A stretch of 64,000 nt of DNA, from assembly GCA_025526935.1 (NCBI GenBank), contig JAHLKD010000019.1, positions 522,951 to 586,950 on the forward strand, given 5' to 3'. Under the pieces are notes generated by a model, which worked only from the letters and a program-made list of their open reading frames with translations, did not search any database and had not been told where the DNA came from. Positions 42,100-53,242 of the stretch are shown here, piece after piece; the stretch's first letter is position 1; each line of letters opens with the position of its first letter. The DNA is from Cladochytrium replicatum (taxonomy: Eukaryota > Chytridiomycota > Chytridiomycetes > Cladochytriales > Cladochytriaceae). The translations under genes were made by a program, and so were the position numbers.

Positions 42100-45050
42100 T
42101 CTCTCTCTCTTATCTTTCACTGGCTCGCGCTCCAATCGCATCCCCACACTCTGATGGACTTTCTGGTGGCACTGTGATTTTTGAGGCCCACTCACGCCCC
42201 CGTGCCTTCTCTGTCGAAAGTTCCTCTCCACAGTTTCCATTCTCTGCTCCTGCATCTCCAATTTACTGGGCCGATGATGTGAATTTGGGGGAGGATGAAC
42301 ATGCCAAATCACGTGACTCTGGATCACGTGACTCATGATCAACCCCAGACCCAAAAGACCTGCTGAACATGAATGGCCTCGTGGTTGCTCCCATTCCCGT
42401 TCGTGATCACATCTGCCCGGTGCGCGGGTTCTTGCTGCTGTGGCTGCTCCCTCGAGTGTTGCATCTCTGGCCAATCTCCGTGTTGTTCTCACTCAGATGC
42501 GATCTGTTTGTGAACCTTGTTGTTCTCACTCAGATGCGATCTGTTTGTGAACCTTGTTGTTCTCACTCAGATGCGATCTGTTTGTGAACCTTTGATCCGT
42601 TGGCAATGCTGGATCCTATGCTTGCACACTTGCCGAGAGACACTCCTGCTGAATTTTTCAGTGTTTGTCGTGATATGGCTGAGGATCTGGTGGGTCACTT
42701 TGGGAGGCCGCTGCCTTCGCCTTCATCTCCGGTTGCCCCTGTCTCCCACCCTGATGATGTGGCTGCACCTGTGTGCCTTCCCTAGCCAGCTGCATGGTAC
42801 TACTCCTCCAATTCGTGACGCTCTTGGGCACTCTGGTCCCCCTGGCCCTCGCCCCCCCATCTAGTCGACCTGCCCCACGTGGACCGCGTGGTCCACGCAT
42901 TTATGTTGCTGCTGCTGCCAATGCCCGTGCCTGTGTGCTTGACAGTCTCCCCACACTGAGTGCTGAATCTCGCACAGAAGCTGTCAGGACTGCCAGTGCT
43001 GGCCGTGACCCCACTACGCATGTCAGCCTTTGTGGCTGTCTTCTATCCACCAACCTCTCCGCTGCTGGTCTCCCCTCCTGATGAAATTCAGGCTCGTGTG
43101 GCTGATTTGACAACGGTGACATTAAGGATATCATGGACAACGGCTTGGCTTTGTGCGCACTATGCTGAGGGCTCGTTTGGGTGATGAGGTGGTGTGTGGT
43201 ATCTGCTACATCAGTTTTGTTAGTCGCAACATTGCTTCCTTCATCTGCATTTGTTCTACCGCAGTTGCTCTCTGTGCGCACTTCTCCACCAAGGAAGCTT
43301 CCACTGACCAATCAAACCCTGACCTTCTTCGCCGAGCCTCTACTCTGCCTTTGGAGCAGCGGGAGGCTGCGGTCAGGGAATTGGTCCACAAGCGATATGC
43401 ACATATCCTCAGCTCAGTTACTGATCCTGCTATTTTCCTGGATGTCTGTGGTCAGCTCCCCATGCTCAGGAAACTGTGCTGGACAGTGCCCGCGTGATTG
43501 TGCGTTATGTGTTCAAGTTGGTACCTTCAATTGTCGAAATTTGAGCTTTGGAGTTCTTGATTCACTGTTTCGTTTTATGCGGGCAAATCACGTTGTTTTC
43601 TTTTCTGCTCCTGACTGAAACGCACCTTTTCCCTTTAGACCCGCTAGCGGCCTTCCCCAGATTTGATTTTTGACAATCGTTTTTCTCCTGGGTTATTGAG
43701 TACACGACGGGCTGGTGTGGGAGTCTTGATCAATTGCAGTCTTTGTAGAGCTTCTGATTTCTGTCTAGTTTCTAGTTCTGGTGGCACCTCTCTATGGTTT
43801 ACATTTGTGGGCTTTTGGTTGGAGGGTATTATTTGCCTCCGTGTGGTATTGCTCAGAACCCCTTCCTTGAAGAGTTTATTGCTTCGCTTCCTCAATGTGT
43901 CTCCGTGCCCTGTTCTTTTGTTGGGCGATTTCAATGCCCATTTTTTGGTACTGGTGATCATTCTTCAAATCGTAATCTATTTCTGCTGCTGCTTCTATCT
44001 AGTTAAGCCACCCTTCCTGGCATAACCCCACATTTTCTACTCGCAATGGTGACTCCATTATTGATTTGTTGTTTTTCAATCCTCTGCTTCAATGTGATCC
44101 TATTTCTTACATCGTTCATAGTCGTCTTGCCAATGGTGAGTTTATGCCTTGGGCTTCTGACCGCTCCTTCGTTGTGAATCTTCTCATCTTGCTAGGTTTT
44201 CTTATAACCCTCCTGTTTTCAATTTGTTGTTTTTTGCTGATGACATAGCTTGGTTTTCTGCCACCCCTGAGCAAGCCCAAAGTGCATTGAAAATTCGTGA
44301 AGATTTTGCTTTAGATTCTCATTTTGTGTTTTCACCTTCAAAGTGTGCAGTGTTATCTTCTCAGCAGTACCCACCCTCTTGAAGCTTCATGGCTCTGCCT
44401 TCCCTAACTTTGTCACAATTTGTTGCTTCCCCCACACCAACATCTCCCAACAGTATGTCTTCATATGTTCCTGCTATATTGGCTTGGCTGCCTGTTTCCC
44501 AACCCCTGACTTTATTGTAGGAACTGTCATGATGCCCCTGAAGTGTCGCGTGCCTATGTCTCTGTGTTTACATTTGCGTGCTAGTTTGTCTGCTAGTTTT
44601 GATTTGGGCCCGCCGGACGATCCCTGCTTACCTCTTGACATTGCAATTGATGTGCTTTCACCACGGCCTTTTTATCCTTCGCTTGCTTTTTCCCAGTGAG
44701 TTCTTGTTCTTGGTGCACTTAACCGCATTTGGTCAAACTGTCTTGGTTATGACCTAGTTTTGTCTCCCGCTCCTGATTCTATCTTGTCTGCTTTTGTTGC
44801 TGATTCTATCTTGTCTGCTTTTGTTGGTTTGGATATGCCTTAGTGTTTTTGAAACATTTTACTTTCCCTACTGCTCGCGCGGCTCCCCATGTGCTGCCAA
44901 TTTACATGTATTTTTACACTTGTATTTGGATTTTGCTCCAGCAGGTGATATGTATTGGTTGGAAAATGAATACATATTATGTAGTTCAAAAAAAGTTCAA
45001 AAAATATTTATAATTATATTATTTGTTTTCCAATTAATTAAAATTAATTA
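42100..45050 (+). mobile_element. Decayed LINE (non-LTR) retrotransposon, nearly full span
   Basis: After a CT-rich microsatellite (about 42080-42110), pieces of a gag-like ORF1 appear (TPAEFFSVCRDMAEDLVGHF near 42640; LEQREAAVRELVHKRYAHIL near 43350). ORF2 starts near 43517 (VGTFNCRNLSFGVLDSLF) with endonuclease pieces (RRAGVGVLINCSLC; VLLLGDFNAHF near 43920). Reverse transcriptase survives as FADDIAWFSATPEQAQSAL followed by FVFSPSKCAVLSS near 44236-44355, with the FADD active-site motif. The 3' end (CCTACTGCTCGCGCGGCTCC) matches the copy at 17.3 kb and ends in an A-rich tail near 45000-45050. Many stops and frameshifts; not active. Confidence 0.78.
42482..42592. repeat. Three perfect 37-bp tandem repeats
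   Basis: The unit GTTGTTCTCACTCAGATGCG.. (37 bp, ending GTGAACCTT) is present three times without change at 42482-42518, 42519-42555 and 42556-42592, inside the ORF1 region of the LINE relic. Identity between units indicates a recent slippage or unequal exchange. Confidence 0.95.
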
Positions 45051-45634
45051 ACTATTTGCCAGCACCATGCAGCTGCCCAAATTGCAGACAGATGCCATAA
45101 CAGTACGCTGTGCGGATGATGACGGTAACTTCTTCGGCTTCTGTTCAATGTCCATCTTACTGAAGTTTTCGCAGGTTGAAAAATCTATATATCATTGGGA
45201 TGCTTGAACGTATGCCTAAGCAATTCGTGCATCCGCTTCCTCAGACAACTGGTCGCACTGGTCACAGAACACTGAGGCACCAAAAACGACGTAAAAAACC
45301 AAACTGAGAGTTGAGATATCAAAAGACGAACAGCACTTTTATCAATCTCGAATCCATAAAAGCATCATCGAAACATCATAACAAGGGAGAAAGCTAAGGG
45401 GCATCCCAAACGAGAGAAAGAGAAGAAAAAAAAAGCCAAAACAGAGCTGCTGCAAAACATAACATACAAAAGGTTGGCATTGCCAGGAAACCGTCCACAG
45501 CAAGTATATGCAACAGCCGACGAAGCGACAACACGCAAAGAAGTTGAACGGTGATCCCGTACACTTTACGGACTCTACATCAAAAATACCTCCACGCAAA
45601 AATCAAAGTCGCATAAACAGCAAAGCACGTCTCT
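45051..45634. other. Intergenic region
   Basis: AT-rich DNA between the LINE 3' end and the stop of a minus-strand gene. The right part is probably the 3' UTR of that gene. No other feature. Confidence 0.4.
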
Positions 45635-46492
45635 CTACTGGTGGGGGTGGAACTGCTGTTGCTGCTGCTGCATCATCATAGGGCCACCCTGCATGGCCAT
45701 GCCTGGAGGAGGCGGACCCTGGGCGAATCCTTGATGAGGCGGACCCTGGGCGAATCCTTGATTAGGCGGACCGAATTGTTGCTGTTGTCCCATGAACGGG
45801 CCAGGAGCTCCGACGATGGTGTATGGTGGGGCGGGCTGACCACCAGCCATCATCAAGGGTTGGGGGGCCATAGATTGGAAACCCTGCTGAGAGGGTTGCT
45901 GGTTCATCATGCCGGGAACAAATCCGGGTTGCGCTTTCATGTTGACCTGAGCTGGGGGAGGTGCAGCGAAGGTCATCTGCTCTGGTGCCTGAGACTGCTT
46001 CATGTAGGCAAACGGATCTCCACCACCATTGTGACCGCCCTTTTCCAACGGCCCATCGTCCAACGACACATTCTTCAATTCGTGGTCCTGTCCTTTGTTC
46101 ATCATCCTCTGTAACGACGCCTGGCCACGACTCCTGCTGCGGTTTCGTGATGTTCGTTTTGTGTAGCGGTCGCGACGTTGCTTCTGGGCCTGACCAACGT
46201 TCACATCACGCTTCGCACGCATGCGGACCCAAATTACTGTGCCGGCAATTGCCAACAGAGCAATGGCGCCAATTACAGTCAAGGCCGCGATGGTAGTAGC
46301 AGAGATGCCTTTCCCGCACGAGTCATTTGAGTCGCACACCCAACCTCTGGTGTCGCCAGTCAGAACGCTCGGGATGGGAGAGGGGCTAGGAGATGCACCT
46401 CCGTTGTTCCCACCGGGTACGAGGATGCCCCCCGAGGAGCCACCATCGGTAGAACTGGGTCTGGCACTTGCTGACGTTCTTGTGGCAGACAT
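45635..46492 (-). CDS. Single-pass membrane protein with Gln/Pro/Met-rich tail
   Basis: Intronless, 285 residues from ATG 46492 (MSATRTSASARPSSTDGG). A Ser/Gly/Pro-rich N-terminal part of about 65 residues, with a Cys pair (GWVCDSNDSCGKG), precedes one membrane segment (TIAALTVIGAIALLAIAGTV) and a basic stop-transfer stretch (RMRAKRDVNVGQAQKQRRDR). The C-terminal half is low complexity, with GPP/QGF repeats (two copies of QGFAQGPP) and a poly-Gln run. There is no cleavable signal peptide; by charge the small N-terminal part would be outside. The layout resembles fungal wall-stress-sensor-like proteins, but no WSC domain is present. Function unknown. Confidence 0.72.
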   Translation of the reverse strand: MSATRTSASARPSSTDGGSSGGILVPGGNNGGASPSPSPIPSVLTGDTRGWVCDSNDSCGKGISATTIAALTVIGAIALLAIAGTVIWVRMRAKRDVNVGQAQKQRRDRYTKRTSRNRSRSRGQASLQRMMNKGQDHELKNVSLDDGPLEKGGHNGGGDPFAYMKQSQAPEQMTFAAPPPAQVNMKAQPGFVPGMMNQQPSQQGFQSMAPQPLMMAGGQPAPPYTIVGAPGPFMGQQQQFGPPNQGFAQGPPHQGFAQGPPPPGMAMQGGPMMMQQQQQQFHPHQ

Positions 46493-46859
46493 ATGATCGA
46501 GTCTAGTCTATTGGTCTAGATTGTGAGGATATGCTGGACAGACGCCAACGATGAGACGTTCAGCCAAGCACAATAAAGACACAAAAAGCACACGGACGCA
46601 CCGTAGCCGAGGTTGACGAGCGTTTCGCTTCCGCTTAACGAGACACAAAATTTGAGGCTCGTCACCCAGCTAGCAACTAGGGCTGGTAGGGTTGAAAAAT
46701 TTAAATTCAAAGTGAATCCGCACAGCCTTAAACAGTAGGGTGTATCCGAAAAAATAATTGTGAATTACAAGTGGATTGCATTGCTGATAACAATCAAATG
46801 CTTTTGGTGATGAACAATTGTCAATACACGTTGTTCTCGCCAGATTTGGACATATCGAG

Positions 46860-47117
46860 ATGTGGAGGCGATTTCCTTTTCGGGACATTCCGATTCATTG
46901 CCCATTCCCATTCGGAGATCCATCGAATCTCAAGGAGATCTTTCGAATACATGTAAAGAGTCCCACGGCAGAACAACAGTATGTCGGATTTGATATGCAC
47001 ATGGAAGACCGGCAAGTAGGTGAGTTTTATTAAACATCGATGTGGCCTTTTTCAATTACAGTGAATTTCGTGATGATGGACAAGATCAAAATTGCCACTG
47101 GCTATAAACCAGCCTGA
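46860..47117 (+). CDS. Predicted small two-exon protein, unknown
   Basis: Exons 46860-47019 and 47062-47117 (GTGAGT..TTACAG, phases agree) give 71 residues beginning MWRRFPFRDIPIHCPFPFGD and ending KIKIATGYKPA. The frame is open further upstream, so the start is a guess. No domain recognised. The intron is only 42 nt. It sits about 90 bp before the next gene on the same strand, so it could instead belong to a longer transcript. Confidence 0.33.
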
Positions 47118-47182
47118 CCGCTCATTGACTCTGACGCTCTTTGAATGAACACCTCTTCCTTCCGCCACAACGCATCTCGTTC

Positions 47183-47191
47183 AGTATAAAA
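47183..47191 (+). promoter_or_regulatory. TATA box-like element
   Basis: GTATAAAAAGG lies about 25 bp upstream of the first ATG (47209) of the HMG-box gene. If it positions transcription about 30 bp downstream, the first ATG would be at or before the transcript start and a later ATG (for example 47512) would be used. Confidence 0.4.
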
Positions 47192-47208
47192 AGGTGTTTA
47201 GATTTGTG

Positions 47209-48348
47209 ATGCATCAAAACCATCCGGCATACTGCTGCAACGGTCAGCAAACCATCGTTCCGTCACTGCGTCGCCCGTTCTTCGATCATGTCGCTGTGCA
47301 AACCAATTCGAATCCGTCAACGAACCTCGGCCATGGCTCTCTTCCGTGGCCTTTGGCATTCAAAGCACCACCAAGCACACCTCGGCTCGCACACCTACCC
47401 ACGCCACCAATCCTTCCTCAACCACTTCCAAGATCTATCATCAACAGCAACGATCACCTCGACTTGTTCAACAACGAATGGCTCATCCATCTCCGACAAC
47501 CAGTCCCCACGATGGATGACACTGTTGCTTCGCAGCTGTTTTCTAGTTCGAGCAACCTAACGTCCTTGAACGAACAATTTCCCGCCGAGCGCTTGGACAC
47601 TCCCGTGACACCGCCAGCGGTTTTGTCACAGAGTCCGTCTACTGTCACCTGGGAGCCGAGCTGGAGCACCAACACCACTGCTTCACATCCGGGGATAATC
47701 TCACTTCGATCGCCAACAACTGCCGTCTTCACGCAGACTCTTAACAAAATCGATCCAACGATGATCGGGAATTCTTCGCCCTCGTCACGGAACATTTTGT
47801 CGCACCAACAACCCAACAAATATAGTTTTCAAGTACCCACCAGCAGCAACAACAACAGAACTTCCGTGGCGACAACTCCACAGCGACATGCAGCTCACTC
47901 CCGCAGACCCCCGAACTCATTCATGTCGTACCGCCTCGCCCGCGGCCATGAGGTGACACTTGCGAACCCGCACCTGACTTCTCAACAAGTCTCGCGTGTT
48001 ATCGGCCAGATGTGGAGAAACGAGGACCCTGCTGTGCGGGAACGGTTTGACCGTGAAGCGAAGGAACGGCATAGCCAGTTTGCGCATACCGTGGTCCCGC
48101 GGGGATCAAGGAAAACGGGGAATCGCAATGCAAAGAAGATGGTGGGAAGTGAGGTGGAGGTGACGAGATCTGATGATGGTGTCAAGGTTACTGGGTGTAG
48201 GTTGTATGATCCTACGATAAGCTGTTCTACCCAGTTTGGGAAGAAAGAGCTGGAGTTGGCGAGGTCTGCGGCTCAAATAAGTGTCGCTGCATTTGTGAAC
48301 GCTATGGAGGAGGAATGCTCGCAGTCAGTGTTCAAGTCTATCTTTTGA
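47209..48348 (+). CDS. HMG-box transcription factor, MATA_HMG-like
   Basis: From ATG 47209 the frame has 379 residues; an alternative start at 47512 (MDDTVASQLF) fits a TATA-like element better. The N-terminal half is Pro/Ser/Thr/Asn-rich. An HMG box spans about residues 232-298: SRRPPNSFMSYRLARGHEVT, NPHLTSQQVSRVIGQMWRNE, DPAVRERFDREAKERHSQFA. The RPPN.F..YR start and SQQVSRVIGQMW core are those of sequence-specific (SOX/MATA-like) boxes, which bind and bend DNA singly, not of abundant nucleosomal HMGB proteins. In fungi this subclass includes mating-type regulators, but also others such as Rox1/Ste11 types, so a mating role is only possible. No intron interrupts it. Confidence 0.82.
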   Translation: MHQNHPAYCCNGQQTIVPSLRRPFFDHVAVQTNSNPSTNLGHGSLPWPLAFKAPPSTPRLAHLPTPPILPQPLPRSIINSNDHLDLFNNEWLIHLRQPVPTMDDTVASQLFSSSSNLTSLNEQFPAERLDTPVTPPAVLSQSPSTVTWEPSWSTNTTASHPGIISLRSPTTAVFTQTLNKIDPTMIGNSSPSSRNILSHQQPNKYSFQVPTSSNNNRTSVATTPQRHAAHSRRPPNSFMSYRLARGHEVTLANPHLTSQQVSRVIGQMWRNEDPAVRERFDREAKERHSQFAHTVVPRGSRKTGNRNAKKMVGSEVEVTRSDDGVKVTGCRLYDPTISCSTQFGKKELELARSAAQISVAAFVNAMEEECSQSVFKSIF

Positions 48349-48755
48349 TCTGGATCATTCAATGTTCTCTCAGCTTACTATCTTTGGATCATTCAATGTT
48401 CTCTCAGCTTCTGCGTCAGTTATGCATTTTGTCATGTGGAGGTTGATACCTAAATAAATGTGTTATTGATCAATTTGTTCTCTCATTTCCCACTGCTTTT
48501 CATTTTGATGCAGTCATGGGAGAACGGCATTGCCCTAGAAAAGTCCAATAGTCTATTCAAGCAAATGTGTGATTTCAAACAGCCTCCTACGGATAAGGAA
48601 GTTGGTTGAAAACACCAATATAGAAACAAATTCGAAAAAAACAGCCCGTTGTCCAAGAAACAAAGAGGACTTGCAAAAAAACAAAACAAACAATACAATA
48701 CATCAGCATCTCCATCGGAGGTTGCAATCCTTCCTGGTTTACCAGCTTATTCATC
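48349..48755. other. Convergent intergenic region
   Basis: Between the 3' ends of the HMG-box gene (plus) and the second aldehyde dehydrogenase (minus). A 27-bp stretch (GATCATTCAATGTTCTCTCAGCTT and flanks) is repeated at about 48354-48380 and 48386-48412. Nothing else recognised. Confidence 0.5.
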
Positions 48756-50715
48756 TCATGCCTGACGAAGGTGGTACGACTTTGGCCGCGTGAGGGCATC
48801 GAATCCGTACTTGGAGAGCGAGCAGCCTCGTCCCGAATTCTTAACTCCGACCCAAGCAAGTCCGGGGTCACTGGAAACACACAAGTATTTAGTATACAAA
48901 CGGTGTTCATGAGGAAATTATTCAGTAGGGACGTACAGGTAGTCGCATCGGTTTTGGAAGACGGTACCGGCTTCAAGACTGATAACACGATTTAGATCGG
49001 TAGAGGCGCAAAATATGACCTGTAACATTAAAACATACCGGTCTGCGAGAGCGAGAGCGGCGTCGTTGTCGCGCGTCCACACCGATGCAGTCAAACCAAA
49101 CTCGGAGTCGTTCATAAGCTTCACCGCCTCGTCGTCATCTTTCACCTTCGCAGTAACAGCTTCAGGAAAAACGAAATACCGGGGCTGTCAAATTCTTCAT
49201 ATTCACCTTCATGACACCGACAACTGGGCCAAACGTCTCCTCAGTCATGAGCTTCATGTCGTGGTTGACGTTGATCAGGATCTGCGGGGCGACGAACGCA
49301 CTTCCGGGCTGCCATATAGTGATATGTCAGTATGGCGTTGATGGCAGGACGCTAGAAGATGGATACCTTTGCTTCCGGGAAGAGAGACTCGTCGATCAAC
49401 GGAACAGCCCCACGAGAAACTTGAGAACGCTAAGGTGAGAATACAGCGAATCAACGCACCTCGGTTTTAATCTCACCAGCTTCGAGCACCTGGCCACGGA
49501 TGGTTTCAGCGGCCTTGACTGAGATCACAGGGCCAAGGTTCGTCGCCTTGTGGAAGGGATCACCAAGTTTGTACAACTAACGTGTCGCATTGAGAATTCA
49601 GGGTCCATCAGAAGCCCAATCGATCAGTCAAATCATATCACACACCTTGACAACATTGACCGCCTTGGAGATGAATTCGTCGAAGACGCTCTCGTGGACG
49701 TAAACACGCTCGACAGCACAGCAAGACTGCCCAGAGTTGTACATTGCGCCGTCGACAATGTTTTCAGCTGCATATGCAACATCAGCGTCCGCACGAACGT
49801 AAGCGGGGTCCTTTCCACCAAGTTCCATGCCAACTCCTGAAAGTGCCAGAGAAAATTTACCACCAACCCAACGTGCAATATCTTACTCATCAACTCACCG
49901 ATGGGACGGTGCGATGCGGCCCTGTTAACCTGCAAACCACCCCTCACGGAACCCGTGAACTGCACAAACGAGACTTCTTTCGCATCAATCACTTTCGCAG
50001 CTACCTCGTGGTCGACGTGGAGGACCTGGAACACGTCTTTGGGCAGACCCGCGGCCACGAAGGCTTTAGCGAAGCGGTCAGCGCACGGGAAGGTCTGCGG
50101 CGCGTGCTTGAGGAGGACAGTGTTGCCTGCGAGGAGAGCGGGGACGACGGCGTTGACGGCGACGAGGTAGGGGTAGTTCCAGGCCGCGACTACAAAGACG
50201 ACGCCAAGGGGGACGCGACGGATGAATTTCTTGAAGGTGGTGTTGGGGGGAGAGGGGACGGGAATGTTGGCGAGGGAGGATGGGGCGATGGAGGTCATGT
50301 GCCGTGCACGCTCTTCGAAGCCGCGTACCTTTTGAAGAGGAGCAAGTTTAAGTGAATTGAATTGGAGGAAGGCGAGGAGAAAGGTTACCTCGTTATAGCA
50401 GTGAGGGAGGGGCCTAAGTGTGCATCGCGGATGGGAGTGTCAGAACAGTGTTTTGAAAGATGGTGGAAATGAAGAACAAGCAGACCTAGCGATCAAGTTG
50501 GCAAGCTCGTTCGCGATGGCATCCTTATCGGCGAGGAAGGCATCGATAGCCTTTGAGATGATGTCGATGCGAGTTTCGAGCGGGGTAGTTTTCCATGACT
50601 CGAAAGCGGCAGCGGAAGCGGAGACTTTCGCAATAGCGGACGATTCGGACTCGAGCGGCACTGAGGCGACGACGGCGTTGGAGAAGGGCGACAGGATGTC
50701 GTGGTTGACGGTCAT
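48756..50715 (-). CDS. Aldehyde dehydrogenase family protein (second type)
   Basis: Ten exons (50715-50486, 50413-50389, 50328-49899, 49836-49646, 49576-49477, 49419-49367, 49308-49207, 49145-49039, 48978-48937, 48870-48756) join in phase to 464 residues. Signatures are RRVPLGVVFVVAAWNYPYLV, LLAGNTVLLKHAPQT, the base Glu in GVGMELGGKDPAYVRADAD, the catalytic Cys in YNSGQSCCAVERVYVH and EETFGPVVGVMK, with a C terminus GLAWVGVKNSGRGCSLSKYG and TRPKSYHLRQA. It lacks a presequence. It belongs to a different ALDH subgroup from the gene at 20370-22269; the PKS(F/Y)H(L/M)(R/K) end occurs in enzymes acting on larger or semialdehyde substrates. The exact substrate is unknown. Confidence 0.92.
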
Positions 50716-50872
50716 TGAGCTCAGGTCTATGGAGAAAGTTTTGTCGTTGGTGCAAGGGGTGTGGCACTCGAAAAATTTGAAGATCTCCCAAAACAAAACA
50801 AAGTGATAAAGATGTGACGCAACAGGAGTATGAAAACTGTGTTGGATTCAATTGGAATACTCATATATGTGA

Positions 50873-51559
50873 TCACTTCCACTTCCATACTCCGCTCTTC
50901 ACATTGGCAACGAATGCATTTGCGTCGGAGGGTTGTGTGTACACCCAAACAATGGTGTCTTTTCGAAGGAAAGGAGACTGTCCACGGAGGATCAGGTCAG
51001 TGTAACGCTTTCGGATCTTGCCAAAGGAGGTGATGAACCACAGCAAAATAGAATCACGGGTGAAGAAGGTCATGTAGAAAGACTCGTGGCAGTTAGTTCC
51101 CCACAGAGTTTGTTTGGTAAATGCACGCGCAATGGTGCGTTTGAACAAGCGCCAGAATGAAGTCCACCACGAGTAGTTGAGCCAGATGATCAGGTCGGTC
51201 TCTGGAACAAGGATGTCCTCGATCTTCGGTCTTTCAAGGTATGGTTTAAGATCACCAAACCAAAGTGCATATCTCATGATTTTAAACCCACCCGATGTTC
51301 CCGGCAATCACCCAGCCCTCTTTCGAGTCGTCCAATGCTTTGCGCAATCTGGATCTAAGTTCCTCGTGCGACGAAGCGACCCAGTTGTCGTTCCAATAGA
51401 GGGCGTCCGAGTCGATGAAGCGAACACCCAACACATCGGCAAGCCGCTCTGCTAGCTTTTTTACAGCATGAAGTAGAAACGATAATCTAGTCAATGATTC
51501 TTGCTTACGGTCGACTTGCCGCAGCCAGACACCCCGACGATCGCAACCCGTGGAGGCAT
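50873..51559 (-). CDS. P-loop nucleotide kinase, FlaR/topology-modulation-like
   Basis: Exons 51559-51509, 51455-51292 and 51230-50873 give 190 residues. The Walker A loop is GVSGCGKST near the N terminus (MPPRVAIVGVSGCGKST), followed by LAERLADVLGVRFIDSDALY with the Asp that binds Mg/acceptor, WVIAGNIG, the LVPETDLIIWLNY strand and an Arg-rich lid (FWRLFKRTIARAF..TLWG). This order is that of the adenylate-kinase-like proteins annotated as topology modulation protein FlaR, whose substrate is not settled. It starts 211 bp from the divergent Erg26-like gene, so the two may share a promoter region. Confidence 0.8.
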
Positions 51560-51770
51560 CACAATTAGGTGCACGAATTTGCGTTGCGGGTGAGCGACTG
51601 CCCCCCCGTGGCTTTGTGAGCACTTGAGTGGCTCAGTGTTGTCCCGGTTCCTAGCAGCCCTCATGTCAAAGCCACGCTGTCCCAAATCACCTCACCTGCT
51701 CCCACACATCGCATGATGTGATCTGTGATCCAACAATAAAAGAAATGCGCCAGACCTTCCCCTCGCTCCA

Positions 51771-52975
51771 ATGGCTGACCGTCCGTCGTTCATCGTCATT
51801 GGTGGGGGTGGCTTCCTTGCCCGCAGAATCATCCACCTGCTCTCCTCAAGACCTCATTCCCGCATCTCTGCTCTCGACATCCGCCTCCCGTCGTTCCCGG
51901 ATTACCCCAACGTCGTTCCTCTCCAGGCCGACATCACTGACTACTCGACTCTCGCTGCACACATTGCAGACCACGATGTCGTCATCCACACAGCTTCGCC
52001 GATCCACGGAAGCTCAAAGGAGGTCTTTTTCAAAGTCAATGTCGACGGAACGCGAAATGTCATCCGTGCTTGCGTAGAAAATCGCGTCAAGGCGCTAGTG
52101 TATACCAGCTCGGCCAGTGTCATCTTTGATGGAACGGATTTGGTCGGCGCTGATGAGTCAGCTCCATACGTCCAAAACCACATGGATGCCTACAACGAAA
52201 GCAAGGTACATTATCGGAACGATGATAATGGTACTATAGTTATGCTGACTGTTGTTACAGGCCGTGGCGGAGGAAATGGTGCTTAAAGCAAACGGACAGT
52301 CTGGCGTGTTGACCATTGCCATCCGCCCGTCGGGAATCTACGGTCCAGCGTTAGTGAAATAACAACTTAAGTTTGTGGATTCAACTGATTTGGATTATCT
52401 GCAGAGACAACCAAGGTATGGTGACGTTCTTTGAAATGGCACGCAGCGGACGGAGCTACCGGTTCATGGTCGGATCAAACAAGAACATGTTTGACTGGAC
52501 GTACGTGGACAACGCAGCTCACGCACACCTCCTAGCTGCCGACGCGCTGCTCTCACCCACGAAATCAGCAAAGTGTGCTGGACAGGTGTTTATCGTCACT
52601 GACGACAACCCGATCGCATTCTGGGATTTGCCAAAGACATTCTTCAACGGGCTTGGGCTCCGGGACGCACATTCGATCGTGATTCCATCGATTGTAGCTT
52701 ACTTTATTGCGTATTTGATGCAGGCTGTGGCCGTGCTGCTGAGTCCTTTTGTCACGCTGCACCCTACGTTCACACCGTTCCGACTGAAGATGGCTGGTGC
52801 CAACCGATGGTTTAGGATTGAAAAGGCCAAGAGAGATCTCGGGTACAAACCGATTGTGAGTGGAGAGGAGGGGCTGCAGAGGTGTGTGGAGTACTACCAA
52901 CCGCTTCTCGCCAAGAGCCGAGGGTTAGGTGGTGCAGGGCACGAAAGCAAGGTGCGCAGTGCCAAAGAGGAGTAG
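51771..52975 (+). CDS. Sterol-4-alpha-carboxylate 3-dehydrogenase-like (3-beta-HSD family, Erg26 type)
   Basis: Exons 51771-52205, 52261-52349 and 52405-52975 give 364 residues. The NAD-binding start FIVIGGGGFLARRIIHLL, DITDYSTLAAHIADHDVVIH, NVDGTRNVIRACVENRVKAL and YTSSASVIFDG are standard. The catalytic pair is YNESK. NMFDWTYVDNAAHAHLLAAD follows, then a hydrophobic C-terminal segment (IVAYFIAYLMQAVAVLLSPF) that anchors such enzymes to the ER. In ergosterol synthesis Erg26 removes the C-4 carboxyl after Erg25 oxidation. Other 3-beta-HSD-type dehydrogenases share these motifs, so the substrate is inferred. With the thiolase at 18 kb it covers an early and a late step of the sterol pathway. 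Confidence 0.85.
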
Positions 52976-53242
52976 CTGCGAATGGTATTAATACAGTCAA
53001 TCATGTGTGATGTGGTCCATTGGATGGATTCCCAACATTCCCACGCGAATATCTTTTTTTATTCCGATCCGACAGGCCCAGCCAACGCCAAACTCTCACC
53101 CGCTAAACTTCTAACCGCATCTCTCCTTGCTGTGCTGTGCTGCGTCTCTAGCAGCTGGTTCTCCCCAGCGATCTTTCCTTGCTGATCGCTCCTTCTCTCC
53201 ACCCCACCTTCGAAAGAAACTCGAAACACGCCGCACTTCGAT

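Noticed and set aside
42060-42120. CRISPR-like or regulatory meaning of the CT-rich run
   Set aside because: It is a simple CTCTCT microsatellite at the LINE 5' border.
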